Assembly (NCBI GenBank): GCA_022600175.1
Contig: JAHZKW010000016.1
Span: 1 to 32,100 of the forward strand
Origin: Campylobacterota bacterium
GTDB taxonomy: Bacteria > Campylobacterota > Campylobacteria > Campylobacterales > QNZT01
Length of the DNA: 32,100 nt
Reading direction: 5' to 3'
In this document: positions 17,328 through 24,277 of the stretch, piece after piece
Layout: every line of letters begins with the position of its first letter
Numbering within the stretch: the first letter of the stretch is position 1
Made by a program: the position numbers and the translations under genes
The notes under the pieces: generated by a model
What the model was told of the DNA's origin: nothing
Database searches by the model: none
Seen by the model: only the letters and a program-made list of their open reading frames with translations

Positions 17328-19243
17328 ACACCACTCTCATAAGGGGCAAGGGTCAACGTCATATGTGACCCTACCCCCTCAGTAACAAGATGATTATCTA
17401 AAAGGTCATACACTTTAGTGATATTTTGATCAGGTGTACTCAAAGTGACAACCTCCTCTTTTGCCGAGCGACTTGCAAAAATCATACATCGTTGATTGGC
17501 AAAATCTCGTTTTCCCACAACTAACCCATCCTCATCATCAGTTAATGTGGAGTGAAGCTCCCAACTGCTCCAGTTAGGTGTCCTCAAAAAAGACTCTAAC
17601 CGTTTAAGCTTTGCACTAATCATAGGAAAAGATCCCCACCAAGGCCTGGTCTCAACAGCAGGTTGTGATCCACTATCTTTCCAGTAAGCAAACCCTCTTC
17701 CACCACGTGCTAATGCTGCAAAGATACTATTTTCAAGTTTTGCATCTTGAGGTGAATTGATCACAAAGATCGATTTTGGAATATGTGAGTTTGAAAGATT
17801 TTCAAAAATTGAAAAGTTGGCAAACTCAGCATTGTAGTTCCCTTTAAAGGCATAGCTGTAATTTACCAAATCATTCTCTTGGTAGAGTAAAGGGTTCGCA
17901 TAAGCACCTTGAATATCGATTAACTTATAAGCCTCATTATAGTAATTTTTATTGCCAGTGGTAAAATCAAGGTGCATATAGATAGGTCTCATACGGTTGC
18001 CTTGTGCATCAAGATCCACTTCTTTAATGTGATCTGAGAAACGTTTAAAAGAGTCTAAAATCAAATATTTTTCATTATCCCAGTAGAAATAGAGCAATTT
18101 ATCAAATAGCTTAGGTGATTGTGTACGTAAATTTTGATACTCCTGCACAAAACGTTCATATCCCAAAGCCTCTTCATTGACTCCATAGCTAAAGAGATCC
18201 CACACCCAATACAATCCTGCATTCACTGCATTTTGTGCTTCAAGTGGGTTATTACAAATGACCGTATTAAAACCTTGGGATTTATAGTTTGTCCATTTTG
18301 TCTGATCACTTGCAGGATAGATGATCAAGGGGAAGAAGGGTTCAAAATTATCACCATTGTGAATCTCAAAATTACCTAGATGATCCACTCTCACTTTGGA
18401 CCCCTCAAAAACATCTTTTTTGATAGGGGCTTTAAATCCAAAGAGTTTAGCACTATCTTTAACACCGTGTATACTCACATCATCAATCCATACATCACTG
18501 ATCGTCTCGCCCTCAACATCTGGTGATCCAACATTACGGATTGTCATCTTAATATCTGTGACATTTTTATCTTTTTGTATATAAAGAGGTATAGTAAACT
18601 CTTCCCAAACACCTGCTTTAGAGGTAGATATTAAAGAATAGTTAACGGAGTTTATATGCTCTCCTTCATGCGTATAGCCAATATAAAAGCGTACCACATC
18701 ACTAGGGATTGACTCAACATAGATATATCCACTTACAATATACCAAGCCCCCTCATTGACTGGGATATTAAATATTTTGACGGCATCATCAGCCTCACTA
18801 AGTTTGATAGATCTTTGCCCACTTTTTTGGTAACGCTGATCAAATGACGCACCCTTTTCTAAAAAATAGTGCCTACTTGGAACTTCAAAAGAGGCATCAT
18901 AAGTTGTCGCTGCAATATTGAGTGGATCTGGGGATATATGTGGCGGGACTACGCTGTAGTTTTGATCAACAATATCTTCTATCACAGGTTCTATGTCGAT
19001 GCTAGGGATTACCTCTGTACTGTTTTCATCCTCTTCTTCTGTTGTGTTATGTTCCATTACAGAAATCTTCTCTTGTGTTGAACTACTATTTTCTATATGC
19101 TCATCATTCATCACTTTTGGCTCATCTTCTATAACTTGACTCAACGTTACAACTTCCTGAGTAGATTGTGGTGCTTCACTACTTTGTTGACAACCACTTG
19201 TAAAGAGTAAAAGTACCACTAACATGCAATACATTTTGTACAT
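17312..19243 (-). CDS. Large lipoprotein with CBM-like domain and putative glycoside-hydrolase barrel
   Basis: A 643-residue lipoprotein: lipobox FTSGC with Cys18, then a Ser/Thr/Glu/Asp-rich tether to about 105. Residues about 115-260 look like a beta-jelly-roll carbohydrate-binding module, ending VWIDDVSIHG as in CBM4/9/22-like folds. Residues about 290-560 resemble a TIM barrel: FFPLIIYPAS, GFNTVICNN, LLYFYWDNEKYLI (WDNE at 388-391 offers an acid), MRPIYMHLDF, and ALARGGRGFAYWKD near the last strand. About 560-643 is a beta-sandwich end with MTLTLAPYESGVYCWE. This plan fits a surface glycosidase, but I cannot name a GH family and the acid pair is unproven. AGGA is six bases before the ATG. 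Confidence 0.6.
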   Translation of the reverse strand: MYKMYCMLVVLLLFTSGCQQSSEAPQSTQEVVTLSQVIEDEPKVMNDEHIENSSSTQEKISVMEHNTTEEEDENSTEVIPSIDIEPVIEDIVDQNYSVVPPHISPDPLNIAATTYDASFEVPSRHYFLEKGASFDQRYQKSGQRSIKLSEADDAVKIFNIPVNEGAWYIVSGYIYVESIPSDVVRFYIGYTHEGEHINSVNYSLISTSKAGVWEEFTIPLYIQKDKNVTDIKMTIRNVGSPDVEGETISDVWIDDVSIHGVKDSAKLFGFKAPIKKDVFEGSKVRVDHLGNFEIHNGDNFEPFFPLIIYPASDQTKWTNYKSQGFNTVICNNPLEAQNAVNAGLYWVWDLFSYGVNEEALGYERFVQEYQNLRTQSPKLFDKLLYFYWDNEKYLILDSFKRFSDHIKEVDLDAQGNRMRPIYMHLDFTTGNKNYYNEAYKLIDIQGAYANPLLYQENDLVNYSYAFKGNYNAEFANFSIFENLSNSHIPKSIFVINSPQDAKLENSIFAALARGGRGFAYWKDSGSQPAVETRPWWGSFPMISAKLKRLESFLRTPNWSSWELHSTLTDDEDGLVVGKRDFANQRCMIFASRSAKEEVVTLSTPDQNITKVYDLLDNHLVTEGVGSHMTLTLAPYESGVYCWE

Positions 19244-19326
19244 CGAATATCCTAAAAATTAAATCATTTTTTATATATCGACAAAAATTAAGTTATTTTA
19301 AATGTATGAGGAATAAGAAAAAGTAT

Positions 19327-19357
19327 AAGGGTACAAAAGCATATCTCTTGGACCCTT
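19327..19357 (-). terminator. Intrinsic terminator of the DUF4398/OmpA operon
   Basis: On the minus strand AAGGGT and ACCCTT, then after one mismatch CAAGAG and CTTTTG, pair around a five-base loop (one G-T wobble). The stem begins 16 bases after the OmpA-family stop and is followed by TATACTTTTTC. Good stem plus T-run makes this the clearest terminator in the window. Confidence 0.7.
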
Positions 19358-19372
19358 GTAGAAAAAGAGGTG

Positions 19373-20209
19373 TTAGTTTTGTATCTCCCTTAACATCTCC
19401 TCAGGATTAGCACCCTCCTCTAAGATCACAATCTCAACACGTCTATTTCTCTGACGACCTGCTGATTCATTGTTACTTGCCACAGGATAGATTTCACCAT
19501 AACCTTTAACTGACATACGGTTGCTTACAATCCCTTTAGCAATTAAAGCTTCTTCAACTGCACCTGCACGTCTTAATGAGAGATCAAGGTTAAATGTAGC
19601 ACTACCAACATTATCCGTATGCCCTTCGATCAAGACCAAACGCTCAGGATTATCTCTCAAAAATACGGTTAATTTCTCTATCGCACGTAGTGATCCTGCA
19701 AGTAGTTTCGATTTACCCGTCTCAAACAACACATCACCCAGTGTCAAGACTAATCCACGGTTGGTCTGTTTAGCATTTAACTCTTGTAACGCTTCAAGCT
19801 TCTCTTGGGTCATCTGCGCCTCTAACCTTGCTTTTTGCGCCTCTTTTTGTAATATGAGCAGTTGGCTCTCTTTTTCATCTAAAAGGGCTTGGGTCTTTAA
19901 CGCTTTTAACTTCTGTAGATCTTGTGTCAACTTTTTAGCTCGTGCACTCTCTTTGACAACCTCCACCTGACCTTCTAACATAAAAGCAAGATGGTCAGCC
20001 TCTTTCACAGACTTAACAGACTCACTCATCGCGTAAACTTTACCTGCACTATAAAGCTCCATCGGTGCATCATTGTTGATCTGTGGATCCTCTTTGAGTT
20101 TCAAATAGGCTGTTTTTGCTGCTTTTAAACGTTCACCCTGCAATGGCTTTTGACTACAACCACTTAAAAATAGTAGACTTAACAGCGCTATATTGATATA
20201 AATCTTCAT
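19373..20209 (-). CDS. OmpA-family lipoprotein with DUF4398-like N-terminus
   Basis: A lipoprotein of 278 residues: lipobox FLSGC with Cys18. The N-terminal third carries the helical DUF4398 pattern, followed by a long Gln/Glu/Lys/Ala-rich coiled coil (about 90-155). The C-terminal OmpA domain (about 160-275) has LTLGDVLFETGKSKL, VLIEGHTDNVGS, the NLDLSLRRA and VKGYGE blocks, and RQRNRRVEIVI, the set that binds diaminopimelate of peptidoglycan. It likely tethers outer membrane to wall. Of two adjacent ATGs (20212, 20209) the second has AAGGA at better spacing. It follows a second DUF4398 lipoprotein gene after nine bases; the two resemble each other at the N-terminus and may have arisen by duplication. 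Confidence 0.85.
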   Translation of the reverse strand: MKIYINIALLSLLFLSGCSQKPLQGERLKAAKTAYLKLKEDPQINNDAPMELYSAGKVYAMSESVKSVKEADHLAFMLEGQVEVVKESARAKKLTQDLQKLKALKTQALLDEKESQLLILQKEAQKARLEAQMTQEKLEALQELNAKQTNRGLVLTLGDVLFETGKSKLLAGSLRAIEKLTVFLRDNPERLVLIEGHTDNVGSATFNLDLSLRRAGAVEEALIAKGIVSNRMSVKGYGEIYPVASNNESAGRQRNRRVEIVILEEGANPEEMLREIQN

Positions 20210-20218
20210 CATTTTCCT

Positions 20219-20590
20219 TTAATCTACAATTGTTGTAAACTCTTGTTTGATACTGTTAACCTCATCATTTAACTGATCAACCTGCTTTTGTACTTTGGCA
20301 TTTTTTGCTTTTTGTGTTGCAAGCTTAGCACTCATGTAAGCTTTTTGTGCAGCATATTTTGCCTCTTCGTACTCCTCTTTATCCATATGTGTTTTACTCA
20401 CGCTAAACTGCTTTTTGGCCAATGCAAAGGTATTTGGTGACAAAACACCAGCCTCTGCATCTTTGGCTTTTAAAAGTGCTATTTTAGCATTAGAGATATC
20501 TTCTAATGGAGGTTGTTTGGATGCACAGCCATTCAAAGCTAACACAGCGATTATCAGTACAAAAAAAAGATGCAATACTCTATCATTCAT
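20219..20590 (-). CDS. DUF4398-type small lipoprotein
   Basis: A 123-residue lipoprotein (lipobox ALNGC, Cys22) of helical, Ala/Lys-rich sequence: ISNAKIALLKAKDAEAGVLSP, then FALAKKQFSVSKTHMDKEEYEEAKYAAQKAYMSA. This is the two-helix repeat of DUF4398 proteins, common in outer-membrane lipoproteins beside OmpA-like genes. Start: ATG 20590 has AAAGG eight bases upstream and leads straight into the signal peptide; ATG 20626 would add a 12-residue polar leader. It is the first gene of a two-gene unit ending at the 19327-19357 terminator. The role is unknown, plausibly as a partner of the following OmpA-family lipoprotein. Confidence 0.75.
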   Translation of the reverse strand: MNDRVLHLFFVLIIAVLALNGCASKQPPLEDISNAKIALLKAKDAEAGVLSPNTFALAKKQFSVSKTHMDKEEYEEAKYAAQKAYMSAKLATQKAKNAKVQKQVDQLNDEVNSIKQEFTTIVD

Positions 20591-20702
20591 GACACGACCT
20601 TTGTAAAAAGTGATATTTCTATACATGATATACTATATTTAATAAAATAATTTAAATGACGATTTGATAAAATAGTTGAAAAATAAGTCAAGGAAAATAA
20701 AT

Positions 20703-21269
20703 ATGTATAAAAAAGTATTGACATCATTTGCACTCAGTGCACTTTTAGCGCTTAGCGCAAACGCAAAAACATCTAAAGAATATGACAGTAATGGTGTTTT
20801 AAAATTTGAATACAACTACCAAAATGGTAAGAAAAACGGTATCACCTCAGAGTATTACCCAAACGGTAAAGTAAAAGTCAAATGGAACTTTATCAATGAT
20901 GTGCTCAATGGAGTCAGTACTGAATATAGTCAAGATGGTATCAAAGTTGCAGATATTAACTTTATCGAGGGTAAACAGACAGGTGTGACCTCAAGATATG
21001 ATGAAAAAGGGAACCTCCAACATGAACTCAACTACGAAAATGGCCAACTCAATGGTCTGAGCAGTGAGTATGAAAATGGTAAACTTAAAGCAAAATGGCA
21101 CTATAAAAATGGTATCAGAAGTGGTAAAAGTACACGATACTACCCAAATGGCAACCCACACTATGAATTACACTATGAGAACAATAAACTCAATGGTATC
21201 TCAACAGAGTACTTTGAAAATGGGAACAAAAAAGCAGAGTGGCACTATAAGGATGGTGTGCTAAATTAG
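20703..21269 (+). CDS. Exported MORN-like / YwqK-type repeat protein
   Basis: A 188-residue protein with a Sec signal peptide (VLTSFALSALLALSANAK) followed by seven to eight tandem units of about 22-24 residues built on Y(Y/E)xNGKxKxxxxYxNGxxNGxSTEY. Such MORN-like repeats, annotated in many genomes as YwqK antitoxin-like, form extended beta-hairpin ribbons. No partner toxin gene is adjacent, and the export signal argues against a cytoplasmic antitoxin; a periplasmic or surface scaffold is more likely. ATG 20703 has AAGGA at eight bases and a TAAAAT -10-like box at 20668-20673. It ends directly ahead of a T-tract terminator. Confidence 0.75.
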   Translation: MYKKVLTSFALSALLALSANAKTSKEYDSNGVLKFEYNYQNGKKNGITSEYYPNGKVKVKWNFINDVLNGVSTEYSQDGIKVADINFIEGKQTGVTSRYDEKGNLQHELNYENGQLNGLSSEYENGKLKAKWHYKNGIRSGKSTRYYPNGNPHYELHYENNKLNGISTEYFENGNKKAEWHYKDGVLN

Positions 21270-21273
21270 ATTT

Positions 21274-21294
21274 AAACAAACTTTTTGTTTTTTT
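21274..21294 (+). terminator. Intrinsic terminator after the MORN-like gene
   Basis: AAACAAA and TTTGTTT form a 7-bp stem around CTT, followed by four more T. It starts four bases after the stop codon of the repeat protein and lies just ahead of the rpsO promoter. The stem is almost all A-T and so weak, but the T-run is good. Confidence 0.5.
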
Positions 21295-21297
21295 CTG

Positions 21298-21303
21298 TAT
21301 AAT
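21298..21303 (+). promoter_or_regulatory. -10 box of rpsO
   Basis: Perfect TATAAT, preceded by a T-rich stretch and 39 bases upstream of the rpsO ATG. The gene has a strong AGGAGG ribosome-binding site. The arrangement is typical of housekeeping promoters in Campylobacterota. Confidence 0.6.
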
Positions 21304-21342
21304 CACACTCCATTTTAAATAAATACCAATCAGGAGGTCAAA

Positions 21343-21612
21343 ATGGCTTTAGATTCGGCGAAAAAGTCTGAAATCATCAAGGAATACAGCAGAGGTGAGA
21401 ATGATACAGGTTCTCCAGAAGTACAAGTTGCACTTTTAACGAATAGAATTCAGTATCTTACTGAACATCTTAAAACAAATAAAAAAGACCACAGCTCACG
21501 TCTTGGGCTACTTAAGCTTGTAGGTCAAAGAAAAAGACTTTTAAGATACCTTAAGTCAAAAGACTTTGGTAGATATACAGAAGTTATCAAATCTCTAGGT
21601 CTTAGAGGCTAG
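21343..21612 (+). CDS. rpsO: 30S ribosomal protein S15
   Basis: An 89-residue protein of full S15 length with the family pattern: [39 protein letters not shown] and [13 protein letters not shown]15 binds the 16S rRNA central domain and nucleates small-subunit assembly. AGGAGG precedes the ATG by the normal distance. In Campylobacter and Helicobacter I recall rpsO next to the flhA/Rrf2 genes; here it is separated from them by about 10 kb of accessory genes. A strong hairpin follows at 21621-21644. Confidence 0.97.
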   Translation: MALDSAKKSEIIKEYSRGENDTGSPEVQVALLTNRIQYLTEHLKTNKKDHSSRLGLLKLVGQRKRLLRYLKSKDFGRYTEVIKSLGLRG

Positions 21613-21620
21613 TCTACCTA

Positions 21621-21644
21621 GTAAAGAGGAACCTTCCTCTTTAC
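21621..21644 (+). terminator. Terminator hairpin downstream of rpsO
   Basis: GTAAAGAGGA and TCCTCTTTAC pair over 10 bp around a four-base loop, nine bases after the rpsO stop. The tail (AGCTTTAAAA) has only a short T-run. It ends 16 bases before the next gene, so it could also act as an attenuator or leader hairpin for the maturation protease. Confidence 0.6.
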
Positions 21645-21660
21645 AGCTTTAAAACTCCCC

Positions 21661-22206
21661 ATGCAAACACTCCCAAATATTGCACTTCTTGGTATCGGAA
21701 ATGTTTTACAAAAAGATGACGGTATCGGCGTTTATGCGGCACAATATCTATTTACCAATTTTACATTTGAACCAGCAATAAACATTATCAACGGTGGTGG
21801 TGAAGGTATCAATCTACTTGATATTTTTATAGCATACAAAACAGTCATCATACTCGACACTATTGCACTTAAAGATAGCCCTGGAAGCATCTATAATATC
21901 CCTGCTACTGAGCTTGGAGGTTATGGTCTTAATAGTGGAAGTGCACATGAAATAGGTGTACTACAATGCCTAGATATGCTTGATCTTCAAGATAAACCTA
22001 GACCCAACTCCAATATCATTGCAATCGTACCCCAAGAGATCACTTTTGACTTTGCACTAAGTGACACACTTCTAACAAAGTTTAATGACTATATCAAAGT
22101 CATACTCGCTGATCTTCAAGCAAAAGGAGTTACCGCTACTAAAAAAAGTAGTCAAACAGCATTGGAAAAAATAATTTTAAAATTTAAAGACCCTTCAGCA
22201 CAGTAA
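21661..22206 (+). CDS. Hydrogenase maturation endopeptidase (HyaD/HybD/HupD family)
   Basis: A 181-residue protease that removes the C-terminal tail of the NiFe-hydrogenase large subunit after nickel insertion. It opens ALLGIGNVLQKDDGIGVYAA; the second D of DDG is at the nickel-sensing acidic position (Glu16 in HybD). The second ligand is in VIILDTIALKDSPG and the third is the His of GSAHEIGVLQ. The core ends by about residue 160, followed by a short Lys-rich tail. No Shine-Dalgarno is visible before the ATG, and a hairpin lies just upstream. The hyp operon is on the other strand about 1.7 kb away and no large-subunit gene lies in the window, so the partner hydrogenase is elsewhere. Confidence 0.85.
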   Translation: MQTLPNIALLGIGNVLQKDDGIGVYAAQYLFTNFTFEPAINIINGGGEGINLLDIFIAYKTVIILDTIALKDSPGSIYNIPATELGGYGLNSGSAHEIGVLQCLDMLDLQDKPRPNSNIIAIVPQEITFDFALSDTLLTKFNDYIKVILADLQAKGVTATKKSSQTALEKIILKFKDPSAQ

Positions 22207-22258
22207 ATTACTCTAAATTTGTTATCATGTCCACACTTGACACATCAAAGGTTATATA

Positions 22259-23146
22259 ATGGAAAATGATAAACTATTAGGCCTACTTTGGGCACCCTTT
22301 TTAGCCGATGCATACAGCTTAGGTGGACATTGGATTTATGAAACAAATGAGATCAATACCAACACTTTAGACTTCTCAACCCTCAATAACCCACTCTCTA
22401 CTTATCACCCAACCAAAAAAGCGGGTGATTTTACCCATTATGGGGATCAAGCCTTATGGCTTTTAATGCACTTAAAAGAGCATAAAACTTATGATGCTAT
22501 CAATTTTGGAAAACTATGGCAATCAAAAATGACGCCATACACAGGATACAAAGATAAAGCCTCTACCCAAACACTCACACACCTCAAAGAGGGAAAATCT
22601 TTTCTAGCGTGTGGCTCTAACTCTACAGAGCTGAGTATCATAGGACGCCATGCACCACTAATCTATACCTTACATGATAATATCGATGAGATCAATGATG
22701 CCATCAAACTGCATACCGTCTTAACCCATATGTCAAAAGAGGCATTAGAGAGCAGTAAATTTATCACCGAAGTAGTGATGGGGCTTTTATACAATCAGCC
22801 TTTGGAGATGCTAATCCAAGGCAATGCTGCTTTTTATGGAGATACTGTGAAAAATGAAGTAGAACTTGCTTTAAAATTTGTAGATGAAGCCCCCATAGAG
22901 ACCGTAGAAAAATTAGGTGCTTCATGTAATCTCAAAGGAGCGCTGGCCAGTACCATTTTCTTAGTACTCAAATATCAAAATAGCTTTGAAGAGTTCTTAG
23001 AAGCCAACGTACAAGCTGGTGGAGACAGTGCAGCAAGAGGTATGGTTGGCGGTATGCTACTGGGAGCGAAGTTAGGCTTTAAAGAGATCAAGCCCACATG
23101 GATCACTAAACTCTCAGCCTATAATACTATCGAGTCACTGCTATAG
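22259..23146 (+). CDS. ADP-ribosylglycohydrolase-family protein with altered metal site
   Basis: A 295-residue helical protein with the outline of the ARH/DraG family: N-terminal LLGLLWAPFLADAYSLG (compare GxxxGDAxG), THYGDQALWLLMHL at the place of the YTDDT motif, and C-terminal QAGGDSAARGMVGGMLLGAKLG at the place of GGDTDTxAxxxGAxxG. Family members remove ADP-ribose from proteins or small molecules using two Mg ions held by these Asp residues. Here the first motif keeps one of two Asp and the second lacks the second Asp (GGDSAA). It may be a non-hydrolytic or differently acting member. AAAGG lies seven bases before the ATG. It ends convergently on the DUF695 gene. Confidence 0.75.
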   Translation: MENDKLLGLLWAPFLADAYSLGGHWIYETNEINTNTLDFSTLNNPLSTYHPTKKAGDFTHYGDQALWLLMHLKEHKTYDAINFGKLWQSKMTPYTGYKDKASTQTLTHLKEGKSFLACGSNSTELSIIGRHAPLIYTLHDNIDEINDAIKLHTVLTHMSKEALESSKFITEVVMGLLYNQPLEMLIQGNAAFYGDTVKNEVELALKFVDEAPIETVEKLGASCNLKGALASTIFLVLKYQNSFEEFLEANVQAGGDSAARGMVGGMLLGAKLGFKEIKPTWITKLSAYNTIESLL

Positions 23147-23158
23147 TCACACTATAGC
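23140..23158. terminator. Perfect inverted repeat between convergent genes
   Basis: GCTATAGT and ACTATAGC pair over 8 bp around a CAC loop. The repeat spans both stop codons of the convergent ADP-ribosylglycohydrolase-like and DUF695 genes. No T-run follows on either strand, so it may be a weak bidirectional terminator or a 3'-end stabilising hairpin. Confidence 0.45.
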
Positions 23159-23901
23159 TTGACAAGACTTGTCTCCCAACCATCATATGCCCCACCAAAC
23201 TCTTCGGCCTTAGCGATAATCATCTGCGTTAACCCATCAATATCATAATAAAACGGCTTATCCACCCGATAAAACTTTATACCACCAACACCCTCATCAT
23301 TGGTAATTGTCTCTTGCACACTAAACCCCTCTTCTTCAATACTCACTATAAATGCCTCTTTTTGTGCATCCTCTTTAAAAAAGACCTTATGCTCAATTGC
23401 CCTTTTTTGATGTAGGTTATCTCCCTTCTCTTTGAGTACATCACACGCCTTATGATTTTGAATAATCTGCCACTCACCTACTGTTGGATAGAGCAGGTTT
23501 TGGTAGTAGTTCCAATCACCATCTTCTTGAAAACCACTCGTAATCTCATAGTTTTTAAACTCATCAAGTGCAAAATCTAAAAAATCCTGCCAGTTATAGG
23601 TAAACTGCAAATAATAGATAAAAGTCACACTGCTATCGGTAATGACACGTCCTACATACTTACCGATACGAAACTTAATCAAAGAGGCTTCAAGCTTATC
23701 TTCCATAAAAAGAATCTCTGGCTCTTCTGATTCACGCAAAAGTCCACTATCCATAGGCTCTTTCAAGATTGCTTTGACAAAAGCAACTGTTGGATAAGTA
23801 TACTTTAACTCTTCCATCTCCATCGAGATTCCTGCATTAAACTGTACCGTGGCAGGATGCCCCTCTAGGTTTTTCATATATAGTTCCCAATACTCTTGCA
23901 T
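23152..23901 (-). CDS. DUF695 domain protein with RraB-like C-terminus
   Basis: A 249-residue cytoplasmic protein. The first about 130 residues (YWELYMKNLEGHPATVQFNAGI, then YTYPTVAFVKAILKEP) match the DUF695 pattern. The last about 85 residues (EAFIVSIEEEGFSV, then KPFYYDIDGLTQMIIAKAEEFGG and YDGWETSLVK) resemble RraB, the regulator of RNase E activity. DUF695-RraB-like fusions are known; their role is not established, and Campylobacterota generally lack a classic RNase E, so regulation of RNase E is unlikely. It follows hypA after a 34-base gap on the same strand and may be read from the hyp operon. Confidence 0.7.
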   Translation of the reverse strand: MQEYWELYMKNLEGHPATVQFNAGISMEMEELKYTYPTVAFVKAILKEPMDSGLLRESEEPEILFMEDKLEASLIKFRIGKYVGRVITDSSVTFIYYLQFTYNWQDFLDFALDEFKNYEITSGFQEDGDWNYYQNLLYPTVGEWQIIQNHKACDVLKEKGDNLHQKRAIEHKVFFKEDAQKEAFIVSIEEEGFSVQETITNDEGVGGIKFYRVDKPFYYDIDGLTQMIIAKAEEFGGAYDGWETSLVKL

Positions 23902-23935
23902 CTCTCTCCTTTTTAACTTTTTAGCATGACTAACA

Positions 23936-24277
23936 TTACTCCATTTCCAAACTCATCAAATACATATCTTCTCCATCAATCACCTTCACATCTAAACTCT
24001 CACATGCACTACAGAGGTAACGAAGCTCTTGTATCTCCTCTTCATTTCCACACGCATTACAGTATATTTTTAACTTTTGCTCATGTATCACAAACTCAGC
24101 TCCATCACAGACACTCCCCTCTTTAAAGGTATCAAAAGCGATCTGTAACAGATGTATCTCTACACCACTCATCACCCCTATCTTCGTAATTACCTTGCTT
24201 ACTTTAGTTGCTTGATTCTCTTTGGCAATCTCTTCACACTGATTTAGCAGTGCTTGAACGATACTATACTCATGCAT
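23936..24277 (-). CDS. hypA: Hydrogenase nickel-incorporation protein HypA
   Basis: A 113-residue metallochaperone that passes nickel from HypB to the hydrogenase large subunit. It starts MHEYS; His2 is the nickel ligand. The zinc site has Cys 73 and 76 (YCNAC) and Cys 89 and 92 (CSAC). In Helicobacter HypA also serves urease; no urease genes are visible here. The start overlaps the end of hypX by eight bases, so it is the last hyp gene of the operon. Confidence 0.95.
   Translation of the reverse strand: MHEYSIVQALLNQCEEIAKENQATKVSKVITKIGVMSGVEIHLLQIAFDTFKEGSVCDGAEFVIHEQKLKIYCNACGNEEEIQELRYLCSACESLDVKVIDGEDMYLMSLEME

Noticed and set aside
19521-19970. 149-codon open frame antisense to the OmpA-family gene
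   Set aside because: It lies wholly within a well-supported gene, has no upstream site and no known motifs.
20816-21269. Periodic DNA repeats resembling a CRISPR or satellite array
   Set aside because: The period is in frame, units diverge at the DNA level, and they encode the MORN-like protein; there are no unique spacers.
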